From: Bacteroidaceae bacterium
GTDB taxonomy: Bacteria > Bacteroidota > Bacteroidia > Bacteroidales > Bacteroidaceae
Length of the DNA: 64,000 bases
Assembly: GCA_016292045.1 (NCBI GenBank)
Contig: JAEEZX010000053.1
Span: forward strand, 35,154-99,153
Reading direction: 5' to 3'
In this document: in pieces, positions 44,712 through 53,732 of the stretch
Position numbering within the stretch: the stretch's first letter is position 1
Layout of the letters: every line of letters starts with the position of its first letter
Program-made: the position numbers and the translations under genes
The notes under the pieces: generated by a model
Seen by the model: only the letters and a program-made list of their open reading frames with translations
Databases searched by the model: none
What the model was told of the DNA's origin: nothing

Positions 44712-46376
44712 ATGACTGCAAGGAGACTCTTCTTTATTTATCTCCTCATTCTGCTCATTCCGCAGGTTGATGTCTGTGTTACTGAGCGAATGGAGGATAT
44801 AGGTAAAGTTGTTCTAATTGTTTTGCCGCTAGCATTCTATTGGTTTTTCCTCTTGGGATTCAAGAAACCGTCGAAGGCTTTCTTGTGGGCATTCCCGTTT
44901 GCCTTTCTCGGCGCATTCCAGATAGTACTGGGATATCTTTACGGACGAGGAGTGATTGGTACGGACATGTGGCTTACGCTGATGACCACTTCACCCAATG
45001 AAGCAGGAGAGATGCTGACACAGATATATCCGTCTGTTGTTGCCGTATGTATAATATATTTGCCGTCTATAGGTTATGCAATCTGGCATGTTAAGCGCGA
45101 AAAACCATACGAAAAAACATTCCGGAGGAACATGCGCATCGTCGGCATATTGCCTTTGATTTTTGCGATTGTTCCAACAACGATGGCGTTTAGGAATGAG
45201 AAGTATAAATTCCTGGATGACTTCTTTCCCGTGAATGTTTGCTATAATTTCAAGTTGGCTCTTGCGCGTGCGCGCGCCAGCGCTAATTATAAGGAAGCAT
45301 GTAAATCGTTCCGATTCGGTGTAACGGAATCCGATAGTGACACCATACCAGAAGTAGTGCTGATGGTGGTGGGAGAGACATCAAGAGGTACGAACTGGAA
45401 CCTCATCGGTTACGATCGTGATACTAATCCGAAATTATCCAAGCAGTCAAATCTGCTTGTATTTGGGGACTGTATGTCACAGTCGAATGCAACCTACAAG
45501 AGTGTGCCCATCATTCTGACGAGGGCAACGGCGGAGGATTTCGATGTGCTTTACACTTCCAAGGGAGTTATTGCTGCAGCAGATGAGGCCGGGTGGTCAA
45601 CGGTGTTTATCTCCAATGAGCCCCGCAACCACTCGTTCAACGATTTCATCGGTGAGCAGGCACAGGAAGTGCGTTTCCAGCGTGACTCGCTACACGGCTC
45701 GCCGATGGATAATCTATTGATTCCGCTGCTTCACGAGACATTGGAAAAGCACAAGGGCGAGCGTTTGTTTATGGTGATTCATACGTATGGTTCACATCCC
45801 ACATACAGCGCTCGATACACACGTGAGGAAGCCTATTTCAAACCGGATTTGGCAGTAAAACCAACTGCAGAAAATCGTAAGATAATAACAAATGCTTATG
45901 ATAATTCCATACGTATGACAGACGGCATCCTGTCTGCGTTTATAGCAGAGTTGGATTCAACCGGGTGCCCGGCAGCGATGCTCTATATCAGCGATCATGG
46001 TGAGGACCTTTATGACGATGCTCGTAAAATGTATATGCATGCGTCGCCATATCCTTCATACTATCAGCTCCACGTGCCGTTGATATGTTGGACGAGCGAC
46101 AGTTATAATGCGTTGCATGAGGACCGTGTAGGTATGATGGCTTCGCGTCAGCAGGATCCGCTTCAGTCTGATTGTGTATATCCCACATTGTTGTCACTGA
46201 TGGGTATTAAATGTAATTACGGACAGACTCATCTGTCACTGGCAGATGCGAATTATAAGAAAAAGACACAACGCACCTATCTTAATGATCACAATGAGAT
46301 GATGCGTTTGGAGGATGTTATAGAGCCAATAGACATTGAGGTGATGAAGCAAAAGGGCATGTATGTTCAAGAATAA
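44712..46376 (+). CDS. EptA-like phosphoethanolamine transferase / sulfatase-fold membrane enzyme
   Basis: A 554-residue protein with an N-terminal membrane domain of about five helices (residues 1-165) and a periplasmic alkaline-phosphatase-fold domain (~210-530). Motifs are VVLMVVGETSRGTNWNLIGY (metal Glu), the nucleophile region QSNATYKSVPIIL, DNSIRMTDGIL, and the metal site YISDHGEDLYDD. The family moves phosphoethanolamine from phosphatidylethanolamine to lipid A or other glycans, which can lower sensitivity to cationic peptides. It sits between the sigma-factor gene (7 bp) and a RecQ-tail gene (6 bp), with no lipid A genes nearby. Confidence 0.9.
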   Translation: MTARRLFFIYLLILLIPQVDVCVTERMEDIGKVVLIVLPLAFYWFFLLGFKKPSKAFLWAFPFAFLGAFQIVLGYLYGRGVIGTDMWLTLMTTSPNEAGEMLTQIYPSVVAVCIIYLPSIGYAIWHVKREKPYEKTFRRNMRIVGILPLIFAIVPTTMAFRNEKYKFLDDFFPVNVCYNFKLALARARASANYKEACKSFRFGVTESDSDTIPEVVLMVVGETSRGTNWNLIGYDRDTNPKLSKQSNLLVFGDCMSQSNATYKSVPIILTRATAEDFDVLYTSKGVIAAADEAGWSTVFISNEPRNHSFNDFIGEQAQEVRFQRDSLHGSPMDNLLIPLLHETLEKHKGERLFMVIHTYGSHPTYSARYTREEAYFKPDLAVKPTAENRKIITNAYDNSIRMTDGILSAFIAELDSTGCPAAMLYISDHGEDLYDDARKMYMHASPYPSYYQLHVPLICWTSDSYNALHEDRVGMMASRQQDPLQSDCVYPTLLSLMGIKCNYGQTHLSLADANYKKKTQRTYLNDHNEMMRLEDVIEPIDIEVMKQKGMYVQE

Positions 46377-46382
46377 TAGAAA

Positions 46383-47036
46383 ATGGAAATAAGTAGCTAT
46401 ATAGTAAAACTGTTGGATGTACTGTCGGAGTCGACAGAACCGGTTTCGCGTCAGGACTTGGCATCTCAAATGACAAGCATGGCGGGAGAGGAAGACAATT
46501 TCTGGTTGGTGTTGACAGAAAAGGCTGTTCACGATGGTTATATAAAAACCAAACCGGCCAAGAGTAAGACTGTCGTAGTGACTCCCATGGGCAAGAAATT
46601 TCGGAAGGAGCCGACACCCATCGAAGTCCACCCAGAAGATGTGAACTCGGATGACGAACTGGCGATGAAACTGAGCATTGTACTGTCTCAGAGACGTGGC
46701 AATGGCGAGTTGGCGCATGTTAGCAGTGAGCACACCCGACTGCAGATAAAACTCATTAAGGCGATTGATCGCAAGATAGCATTGGATGAGTTTGCGGAAC
46801 AGGAGCATTTGGATTTTGATACAGTGCTGGACGAGTTGGAAAAGATGCTTTCGACAGGACATCGTTTCAATATCCGTTATTTCATTGATGAGGTGATAGA
46901 AAAGCAGGATACACAGGAAATACTCGACTTCTTCGAAGAAAACGGTGATAACATGTCACTATGTATAGAAGAGTGGGGCGATGTATATAAGACTCAGGAG
47001 TTACGCCTAATACATTATCTTTGGAAGACACTATGA
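46383..47036 (+). CDS. Stand-alone RecQ C-terminal (RQC/HTH-like) protein
   Basis: A 217-residue protein without helicase motifs. Residues ~25-75 (EEDNFWLVLTEKAVHDGYIK, VVVTPMGKKFRKEP) resemble the RQC winged helix of RecQ, where 'xxYWxxxIRQLxxxGYL' and a 'LTPxG' turn are typical. Residues ~125-215 (KIALDEFAEQEHLDFDTVLD, NIRYFIDEVI, LRLIHYLWK) resemble the extra C-terminal helical domain of the long Bacteroidetes RecQ proteins. It thus looks like the tail of such a RecQ without its ATPase. The stop overlaps the GH97 start (ATGA). Recognition is by eye; a DNA-binding role is inferred. Confidence 0.65.
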   Translation: MEISSYIVKLLDVLSESTEPVSRQDLASQMTSMAGEEDNFWLVLTEKAVHDGYIKTKPAKSKTVVVTPMGKKFRKEPTPIEVHPEDVNSDDELAMKLSIVLSQRRGNGELAHVSSEHTRLQIKLIKAIDRKIALDEFAEQEHLDFDTVLDELEKMLSTGHRFNIRYFIDEVIEKQDTQEILDFFEENGDNMSLCIEEWGDVYKTQELRLIHYLWKTL

Positions 47037-49087
47037 AAAACAAAGTGATTACAATTAAGGGTTCATTAACGACCCTTTTTTTGCTTGTGTTTATTACAGT
47101 ATGTGGAGCACAAGAAAGAAGAGAACTGAATGATGCCGTATGGACAGTAGAAAGCCCGGATCATCAGACAAGGGTCACGGTCAGTATTAACAGGGGACAG
47201 TTAACCTATGAAGCCGGTTATGTCAAGAAAGGGAAGACTGATCAATACGTGGAACTTTTAGAGCAAAGTCCTTTGGGTCTATATACTAACGAGGGCGATT
47301 TCTCCCGCAACTTGGAGTCCGCAGGTGCTCCGACGTTCTCAACGCGTAAGGCACAATACACGTTGAGACAGGGTAAGAAAGCACATATTGATACGGAATA
47401 CACGACAGCTTTATTTCCTTTGAAGGCAGAGGGCAACAGACATATGATTTTGGAGCTCTGGGTGGGTGATCGAAAGCTTGCTTTCCGTTATCTTCTGCCA
47501 ATGCTGGGTGAGTGTGCCGCTCTGGTGGTGAATGGTGAGGCAACAGGTTTTAATCTGCCGGATGAGGCCACAGCATTTATCTGCCCTCAGAGTGATGCTC
47601 TCATAGGTTGGAAGCGCACCAAGCCTTCATACGAAGAGGAATATGTGTTGGATGTCCCGATGGGAACACCGTCCAGATACGGTCACGGATGGACATTCCC
47701 GTGCCTTTTCCGTGTCGGACAAAAAGGTTGGGTGGAAATCTCTGAAACGGGACTGGATGGACGTTATTGCGGAGCTCATCTTTCGGAGGGTTCTCAAGAC
47801 GGTATGTTCACAATTGCTTTCCCGATGCCGGAGGAAAATAACGGTTTCGGCAGCACGGGAGCGCAATTAGGTTTACCGGGTGCAACGCCGTGGCGTACCG
47901 TAACGTTGGCTCCCAACTTGGCTCCGATAGTAGAGTCTACTGTAACATGGGATGTGGTGGAGGAACTCTACGAACCCTCACAGGAATATAAAGGAGGACG
48001 CAGTACATGGAGTTGGATTATTTGGCAGGACGAGAGTATCGTATATGACGACCAGGTAACTTTTATAGATTTGTCCGCAAAGCTAGGTTGGGAGTATTGC
48101 CTTATTGACGGTGGATGGGAGACTAATATCGGAAGAGAGCGCATGGAACAGCTTTTTGCATATGCAAAGGAAAAAGGGGTTGCTCCGTTTGTATGGTACA
48201 ATTCCAACGGAGGATGGAATGATGCCCCTCAATGTGCGAAGCATAGGATGTATTCTCCAATCGTGCGCAAGAAAGAAATGGCATGGCTTGCTAAACACGG
48301 AGTGAAAGGCATCAAGGTGGATTTCTTTGCAGGCGACAAACAAGAAACAATAAAACTCTATGAGCAGATACTTTCTGATGCGAACGACTACGGTATCCAG
48401 GTGATTTTCCATGGATGTACGCTACCGAGAGGCTGGGAGCGTATGTATCCCAATTATGCGGGTAGTGAAGCCGTACTTGCTTCCGAGAACTTAGTGTTCA
48501 CTCAGCACTCCGATGACATGGAGGGACAGAATGCATGTTTACATCCTTTCATTCGTAATGCTGTCGGAAGCATGGAGTTTGGAGGCACTGTGCTGCAGCG
48601 CAACCTAACACGCAGTGGCAAGGGGGGTAGAGTACGTATTGTAGGAGATGCCTTTGAATTGGCCACAGCGATTGCTTTTCAGAATATAGTGCAGAATTTT
48701 GCTCTTACTCCTATGAATCTGGAGACCTCCCCGGCATTTGAGATTGACTTTATGAAACAGGTGCCTACGCAATGGCAGGATACAAAATTCCTGGATGGTT
48801 ATCCCGGGAAGTATTGTGTGCTGGCGCGCCAGGCAATGGATGGTAGGTGGTATGTTGCGGTGATGAATGCAGACAAGGTGTCACGTACACTTACATTGAA
48901 CCTGAATCTTTTAAAAGGCTCGACGAAATCTTCGCAGTTGCCAAACGGAGATGCTACTCTTGGTAAGTGGCAGATGATAAATGACGGAGCAGACAGTAAA
49001 ACCCCGTCTCAAACATCAGTTACAGCAGACAAGAAGGGTATGCTGAAACTGACTGTAGGTCCCCAAGGCGGTGCAGTGCTTTTTTAA
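47033..49087 (+). CDS. GH97 glycoside hydrolase, retaining (alpha-galactosidase-like)
   Basis: A 684-residue exported enzyme. A signal peptide (1-26) is followed by the N-terminal beta-sandwich, the catalytic (beta/alpha)8 barrel (~290-560) and a C-terminal beta domain. Catalytic-region motifs include YCLIDGGWE, HGVKGIKVDFFAGDKQ with Asp430, VIFHGCTLPRGWERMYPNYA and LTPMNLETSPAFE. In GH97, SusB-type inverting alpha-glucosidases use Glu bases, while retaining members such as the B. thetaiotaomicron alpha-galactosidase have an Asp nucleophile in a GIKxDFF context; this protein fits the second group. It begins in the stop of the RecQ-tail gene and is convergent with the kinase gene downstream. 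Confidence 0.92.
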   Translation: MKNKVITIKGSLTTLFLLVFITVCGAQERRELNDAVWTVESPDHQTRVTVSINRGQLTYEAGYVKKGKTDQYVELLEQSPLGLYTNEGDFSRNLESAGAPTFSTRKAQYTLRQGKKAHIDTEYTTALFPLKAEGNRHMILELWVGDRKLAFRYLLPMLGECAALVVNGEATGFNLPDEATAFICPQSDALIGWKRTKPSYEEEYVLDVPMGTPSRYGHGWTFPCLFRVGQKGWVEISETGLDGRYCGAHLSEGSQDGMFTIAFPMPEENNGFGSTGAQLGLPGATPWRTVTLAPNLAPIVESTVTWDVVEELYEPSQEYKGGRSTWSWIIWQDESIVYDDQVTFIDLSAKLGWEYCLIDGGWETNIGRERMEQLFAYAKEKGVAPFVWYNSNGGWNDAPQCAKHRMYSPIVRKKEMAWLAKHGVKGIKVDFFAGDKQETIKLYEQILSDANDYGIQVIFHGCTLPRGWERMYPNYAGSEAVLASENLVFTQHSDDMEGQNACLHPFIRNAVGSMEFGGTVLQRNLTRSGKGGRVRIVGDAFELATAIAFQNIVQNFALTPMNLETSPAFEIDFMKQVPTQWQDTKFLDGYPGKYCVLARQAMDGRWYVAVMNADKVSRTLTLNLNLLKGSTKSSQLPNGDATLGKWQMINDGADSKTPSQTSVTADKKGMLKLTVGPQGGAVLF

Positions 49088-49093
49088 GAAAAG

Positions 49094-49735
49094 CTATTTT
49101 AGGTTATAGCGCTTGCGGATAACTTCGGCAAGTATGTTGACAGTGGATTCGGCGTCATTGAGATTGCCGATATTCCATACAATGTCGTAATTGCGGGCGT
49201 CGTAACGCGACACCCCGGCAAAGGTCTTTGTGAAAGTCTCGCGTGCCTTGTCTATTTCCTCCATGCGACGAAGCGCTTCTTTTTTGTCGATATTGAACTT
49301 TTGCATAATACGGTTCAGACGCTTCTCTTCCGATGCAATAAGCATTATCTTCAATGCTGTGGGCTCATCCTTGAAAATATGAAAACCAGTGCGTCCTACA
49401 ATAATGCACGATTCCTGACACACGAGGCTGTGCAACAACTGCTCTTCGGCATCATAAAGTTGCTGTGATGTGATATAGGAGGGAACCTCCATGGTGATAC
49501 GGCCGGCAATGTCGTACTGACTATACATGGACAGAAACTCATCCCACCAGTGAGACTTGCGACCTTTGAGCATCTCCATCTCATCGGCAGAGAGTTGAAA
49601 ATGTTCAGACAGTTTCTCAAGTATTGCTCTGTCATAAACCTTCACTCCCAACAGTTCGCCCAGTTTATAGGCAATTGTGCGACCTCCGGTACCATATTCG
49701 CGATTGATTGTAATGATGAATTTCTTTTCTTCCAT
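49094..49735 (-). CDS. Cytidylate kinase-like family protein
   Basis: A 213-residue P-loop protein of the cytidylate-kinase-like family (AAK/Cmk2). The nucleotide-binding start is FIITINREYGTGGRTIAYKLG near residues 5-25, followed by KVYDRAILEKLSEHF, a middle region with SCIIVGRTGFHIFKDEP and a late basic lid with RLNRIMQKFNIDKKEA and SRYDARNYD. The ATG at 49735 gives MEEKKFIITINREYG; the in-frame ATG at 49798 would extend into the hairpin region upstream. It is convergent with GH97 (6 bp between stops). The substrate may be a nucleoside monophosphate other than CMP. Confidence 0.88.
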   Translation of the reverse strand: MEEKKFIITINREYGTGGRTIAYKLGELLGVKVYDRAILEKLSEHFQLSADEMEMLKGRKSHWWDEFLSMYSQYDIAGRITMEVPSYITSQQLYDAEEQLLHSLVCQESCIIVGRTGFHIFKDEPTALKIMLIASEEKRLNRIMQKFNIDKKEALRRMEEIDKARETFTKTFAGVSRYDARNYDIVWNIGNLNDAESTVNILAEVIRKRYNLK

Positions 49736-49781
49736 AAAGTCAAAATAGATTATGTGTATGGATTTGCACTTGAAACGTGGT

Positions 49782-49833
49782 ACAACACCCCCTTTCATGC
49801 CCGGAAAATCTCCGGGCGCGAAAGGAGTGTTGT
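49782..49833. repeat. Long imperfect hairpin between two minus-strand genes
   Basis: The arms acaacac ... gtgttgt, ctttc ... gaaag and cccgga ... tccggg nest around an aaat(c) loop. It lies downstream of the lipoprotein gene stop (49855) and in the upstream part of the kinase mRNA. It has no T-run on either strand, so it may be a processing or stability structure rather than a classical terminator. Confidence 0.7.
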
Positions 49834-49854
49834 GTGGTAATTACTGGCCGTTTT

Positions 49855-50652
49855 TTACTTAAGCAGAGAGGTGCGAACAACTTCGATGTCGCCCTTGAGT
49901 TCTTCAAGCTGGCTCTTGAGCTGATCGGTTGTCAGGGCGTCCAGAACCTTGAGAGGCTGAATGGCATCGTTGAGTTCAGCAACATTGCTGTCATAGTTGG
50001 CGAGACGATCCATAGCGTCGGTCAGCAGGATCATACGGAATGTCATGTTCTCTGCAGCTTCGTCATCAATAGCGGTGATGTATTTGTCAATGTTCTGACA
50101 GAGCACATACACCTGCTCAACTGTAGATGCGGTGGTCATTTCCCAAAAAAGATTGATGCGACCGGCAGCATTCTCTGCGTCATAGAGAACGGAGATGTTC
50201 TCTTCATAGGTTGTGTTGGAATTCAGCGCGCCGAGAGCGGGGTCGTTTACCTCTGCGAGGAGCTTTGAGATAGTCTCGTCATAAGCGGTGATGTCCATGT
50301 CATAGGCTTCTGCCACCTTCTTGTCAACGAAGAGCATTGCGAGTGCACGATACTTCTCACTCAAAGTCTGCAGGTCGCTAACTTCTGCGGGATCCATAAG
50401 ATAGGTGGGCTTCACCATCTTTTCTTCTTCGGTCAGCTGAATGCCGTCCTTCATGTTCTGGATACCGGGAATGCCTTTGAGGCGCTGAGCCTCTGCAGCA
50501 AGAGAGTCGAGCTGTACCTTGATGCTGGCCTCGATCTGGCTCTGTTCAAATGCCTTTACGCTGTCCTGATCTTCAAATGCAGGCTGTTGCTTGTTGCCGC
50601 AGGAAGCTACTGTGAGAACAAACGCTGCAGCGAGAAAAAGAATTTTTTTCAT
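49855..50652 (-). CDS. Predicted lipoprotein of unknown function, helical
   Basis: A 265-residue protein with a lipoprotein signal (MKKILFLAAAFVLTVASC, acceptor Cys18). The mature part is almost wholly alpha-helical and acidic, with SDLQTLSEKYRALAMLFVDK and LNDAIQPLKVLDALTTDQLK, and no recognised domain. It follows the ABC transporter gene by 12 bp and is probably co-transcribed with it, so it may be an accessory lipoprotein of that transporter; this is inference from position. Confidence 0.78.
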   Translation of the reverse strand: MKKILFLAAAFVLTVASCGNKQQPAFEDQDSVKAFEQSQIEASIKVQLDSLAAEAQRLKGIPGIQNMKDGIQLTEEEKMVKPTYLMDPAEVSDLQTLSEKYRALAMLFVDKKVAEAYDMDITAYDETISKLLAEVNDPALGALNSNTTYEENISVLYDAENAAGRINLFWEMTTASTVEQVYVLCQNIDKYITAIDDEAAENMTFRMILLTDAMDRLANYDSNVAELNDAIQPLKVLDALTTDQLKSQLEELKGDIEVVRTSLLK

Positions 50653-50664
50653 TTTGTTTTTTTG

Positions 50665-53565
50665 TTAAGGGTTAATATTTTTACGTAATTTTTCAGGAAT
50701 ATTCATCAATAGTAATACGATAGCAGCACATGCCATCAGGCAAAGGATTATCATATTGTAGAGCAATGTGGGCATACAACAGTTCCCCACACATTTTACA
50801 GATGAGTAGAACGGAGCTCTGCCACATCGGCTTTTTGGCATAAGCCATACAGCTCCGGCTTTTGCCACGATGTGTCCATCGATAATCTTGCTCAGAGATG
50901 TCTGGTCGGCACCTGTCACAAAATCCTGCAAAGCGAGATTGTGGTTGTCTCGCTTGAGTTGTCGCAGTCCTTCCTTTCCAATCTCTTTGATTTTGTCTGT
51001 GATGATACGGTCTTCCAGCAGAGTCCATCGATTGCTGCGTGTCTTGACAACATCCTCCAGAGCTATAAGATAGTCTTTGATGCTTTGATAGGAACTGTCA
51101 CCGTTATATGGAGCCATTTCACAGAGGTCTGTCAGTCTGGGCATTTCCGCAAAGATAACCTGTTTGTGTTCGGGGTTTACATCCTTTCCTTTCTGCTGCT
51201 CGTCTTTCATCGTTTCCAGCTCGCTTTTCAGCTGGTAGATGACACCCCATTGTTCGTATTGCAGACGATAGCGTTCGCGTTGTACCTCAAACAGTGGAGC
51301 CTCATAGCGGTTGCTGCTGAACTGCGACACGGCCAATGCTTCAAACGACCATCGCGAAGGTATCACGTCACCAATCAACGGAACATTGCCGGTTGTGCTT
51401 CGTGGCGTCAGATCGGAGAACGATACCACCAGTCCGCAGAGCAGAATCTGTGGAATAAGCAGTATGGGAATACTGATGTATATGTTCACTACGGAATTAA
51501 GCCATTGGGAGAGCAACAATCCCGTGAGTCGTGCAAGGAATGCAGTGACAAACAGCACAAGCCACCAGATGGAGAGGGTTCCCATAATTCCCATAACATA
51601 CCCGCCGGCAAGTGTGAACAATGCTGTTTGCAGGAGACTTACCATTACAGAATAGACCACTTTGCTCCAAATGTACGACCCATATGAGAGACGCAGGAAC
51701 TTCTCTCTCTTCAGCAGACTCCTGTCGCGGATGATTTCTTCTGCCGAACCGCTCATTCCGACAAATGTTGCCACAATGATGGCCATGAAAAGATAGGATA
51801 CAAAGTTCTTATTGTCCATCAGGGTATAACCCGTCTCAGGAGCGTAATGTGTCAGCCAGGCGCATACAAGGGCCAGAAGCGGAGCCTCCAGGAGCGTGAT
51901 AGCTATGTATTGTGCGTTAGTGGCCTTACACCTCAGGTCGCGCTCGAGGAATATGCAGAACTGGCGGAAGAGGTTTGGTCTGTGCTGTTCGCTGGGCGGC
52001 AGTTCCCGCACTTCAACTTCATCGAGCTCTTCTCTTCGCGACAGATACATCTCGTGCCATTCCTTCGGCGACACCTTGCGTTTGTCTGTCTGCCGACCGC
52101 TTTTTGACAACGCCTTCTCGTCGATGATATTGAGTATCACCTCCGGATTGACAGCACCGCAGGTGGAGCACATACTCATCTGGGCGTCAGCGTAGTTGGC
52201 TGCGGTCTTGAATGTCGTTATGGCATCTATCGGATTACCGTCATAGACAGGATAGCCTCCTTTGTCCAACAGCCACAGACGGTCGAATAGTTTATATATA
52301 TCGCTGGACGGCTGGTGTATATTTGCAATGACGAGTCGTCCTTTTTGGGCCTGTTCCTTCAGCAGCAGCACCACTCGCTCGGTGTCTGCAGAGGAGAGAC
52401 CGCTTGTGGGCTCGTCGAGGAAAAGCACAGCTGGTTCTCGCAGCAGCTCCAGGGCGATATTAAGTCGTTTGCGCTGTCCGCCCGATATGGTTTTCTTCAA
52501 GGGGCTTCCCACAACAAGATCCTTTACCTGATAAAGGTCGAGATCTTTCAGCACCTGTGTTATGCGCGTATTGATTTCGTTCTCGCCGAGTCCTTCGAAG
52601 CAGAAGCGGGCCGTATACAGAAGGTTCTGCCATACGGTGAGTTCCTCCACCAGCAAATCGTCCTGCGGCACATTGCCGATAAGACTTCTTGCTGCATCCT
52701 CCGAGATGTCATGCCCGTCGATTGTGATGCTTCCGGAGTGGGGGTGCAGATTGCCGTTAAGCAGAGATATCAGTGTGGTTTTTCCGGAACCGCTGCCTCC
52801 CATGATGGCTACGAGCTGACCGCTTTCAAGGTCGAATGAGAAGTTGTGACATCCGTTTTCAGAGTTGGGATAGCGGAAATCTATGCCACGTCCCTGAAAG
52901 TGTATGCTGCGTTTGTTCTTTCTCTGGCGGTAGGGTGCCAGCATTGTCGGAAAATACAGCGGTGCTCCGTAGTGTGATTTCAGGACGCCGCTTTGCTGCC
53001 ACACCTGGAAGATGCCTGGCACCACGGGGATGTCGTTCATGAGCACTTCGTCGTCACCCAGGTAGGTGAATACGAGAATATTTTCTTCCTCTATCCACAG
53101 GGTCTTGATGCCGCCTCTCCAATTGTGGAACTGCTGTATGAGGACATGCTTGTTCGTCTCGCCCTTGACATAGGCGTGGAAATCCGTCATCAGCTGATTC
53201 CTGACATTGAAATGCCGGGCAGCATGGCGGAAAATCTCATCATCTTCATCGAAACAAGTGGATTCCAGATGGCAGAACTCCATTAGTCGCAGGAGTATCA
53301 GCAATTGTTCCTCTTGCGGTATCTCACTGCGCAGTTTGGTGCAGATACCCTCGATTATCATTTCCTTGTCGATATCCGGCTCTGCTTCGTACAGTCCTGC
53401 GAGGTCATCATACAAACCGAGATATTCATCCAAAGAACGTATGCCGAAGTGTCGTTTCAAGTAGGTAGACAAGACACTCTTTGAGGTCTCCTCATCTACG
53501 CCCGCCTTGGCCCCAAAAAGAGCAAAGAGGTTGATAAGACCCGAAAGAACAATGTCGTTTACCAT
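50665..53565 (-). CDS. ABCG-type ABC transporter half-molecule with N-terminal TerB-like region
   Basis: A 966-residue protein. Residues ~1-190 are helical and acidic, TerB-like; then comes an FHA-like/beta linker, an ABC ATPase (~245-460) with Walker A MGGSGSGKTTLISLL, signature TISGGQRKRLNIALELL, Walker B AVLFLDEPTSGLSSAD and switch His in ANIHQPSSD, and a C-terminal ABC2 membrane domain (~570-960) interrupted by a long soluble segment (~745-890). It is the White/ABCG order (NBD before TMD). The ATG at 53565 (MVNDIVLSGL) is preferred to 53649, since the extra 28 residues would span the intergenic spacer. Substrate unknown. Confidence 0.88.
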   Translation of the reverse strand: MVNDIVLSGLINLFALFGAKAGVDEETSKSVLSTYLKRHFGIRSLDEYLGLYDDLAGLYEAEPDIDKEMIIEGICTKLRSEIPQEEQLLILLRLMEFCHLESTCFDEDDEIFRHAARHFNVRNQLMTDFHAYVKGETNKHVLIQQFHNWRGGIKTLWIEEENILVFTYLGDDEVLMNDIPVVPGIFQVWQQSGVLKSHYGAPLYFPTMLAPYRQRKNKRSIHFQGRGIDFRYPNSENGCHNFSFDLESGQLVAIMGGSGSGKTTLISLLNGNLHPHSGSITIDGHDISEDAARSLIGNVPQDDLLVEELTVWQNLLYTARFCFEGLGENEINTRITQVLKDLDLYQVKDLVVGSPLKKTISGGQRKRLNIALELLREPAVLFLDEPTSGLSSADTERVVLLLKEQAQKGRLVIANIHQPSSDIYKLFDRLWLLDKGGYPVYDGNPIDAITTFKTAANYADAQMSMCSTCGAVNPEVILNIIDEKALSKSGRQTDKRKVSPKEWHEMYLSRREELDEVEVRELPPSEQHRPNLFRQFCIFLERDLRCKATNAQYIAITLLEAPLLALVCAWLTHYAPETGYTLMDNKNFVSYLFMAIIVATFVGMSGSAEEIIRDRSLLKREKFLRLSYGSYIWSKVVYSVMVSLLQTALFTLAGGYVMGIMGTLSIWWLVLFVTAFLARLTGLLLSQWLNSVVNIYISIPILLIPQILLCGLVVSFSDLTPRSTTGNVPLIGDVIPSRWSFEALAVSQFSSNRYEAPLFEVQRERYRLQYEQWGVIYQLKSELETMKDEQQKGKDVNPEHKQVIFAEMPRLTDLCEMAPYNGDSSYQSIKDYLIALEDVVKTRSNRWTLLEDRIITDKIKEIGKEGLRQLKRDNHNLALQDFVTGADQTSLSKIIDGHIVAKAGAVWLMPKSRCGRAPFYSSVKCVGNCCMPTLLYNMIILCLMACAAIVLLLMNIPEKLRKNINP

Positions 53566-53701
53566 GTGTGTACGTATGTATACGGGCACAAAGATACAAA
53601 AAAGTTGAGAGTTGCATGATGAGAGCGGGCAAAAAAAACTAATTTTCATGTTTTTTATTTATAAAAACCGGCTTTTTACTTTTCGCTCTTGACTTTTTTT
53701 G

Positions 53702-53709
53702 TAATTTTG
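53702..53709 (+). promoter_or_regulatory. -7 promoter element of dnaA
   Basis: TAATTTTG matches TAnnTTTG, 23 bp before the dnaA ATG. The region 53566-53732 has no TTATCCACA-type DnaA boxes that I can see, so an origin next to dnaA is not supported. Confidence 0.6.
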
Positions 53710-53732
53710 TCCGCGATTTGTCCCCCAAAAAG

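Noticed and set aside
53566..53732. Replication origin next to dnaA
   Set aside because: No cluster of TTATCCACA-like boxes and no AT-rich 13-mer-type array was found; in Bacteroidetes oriC is not always adjacent to dnaA.
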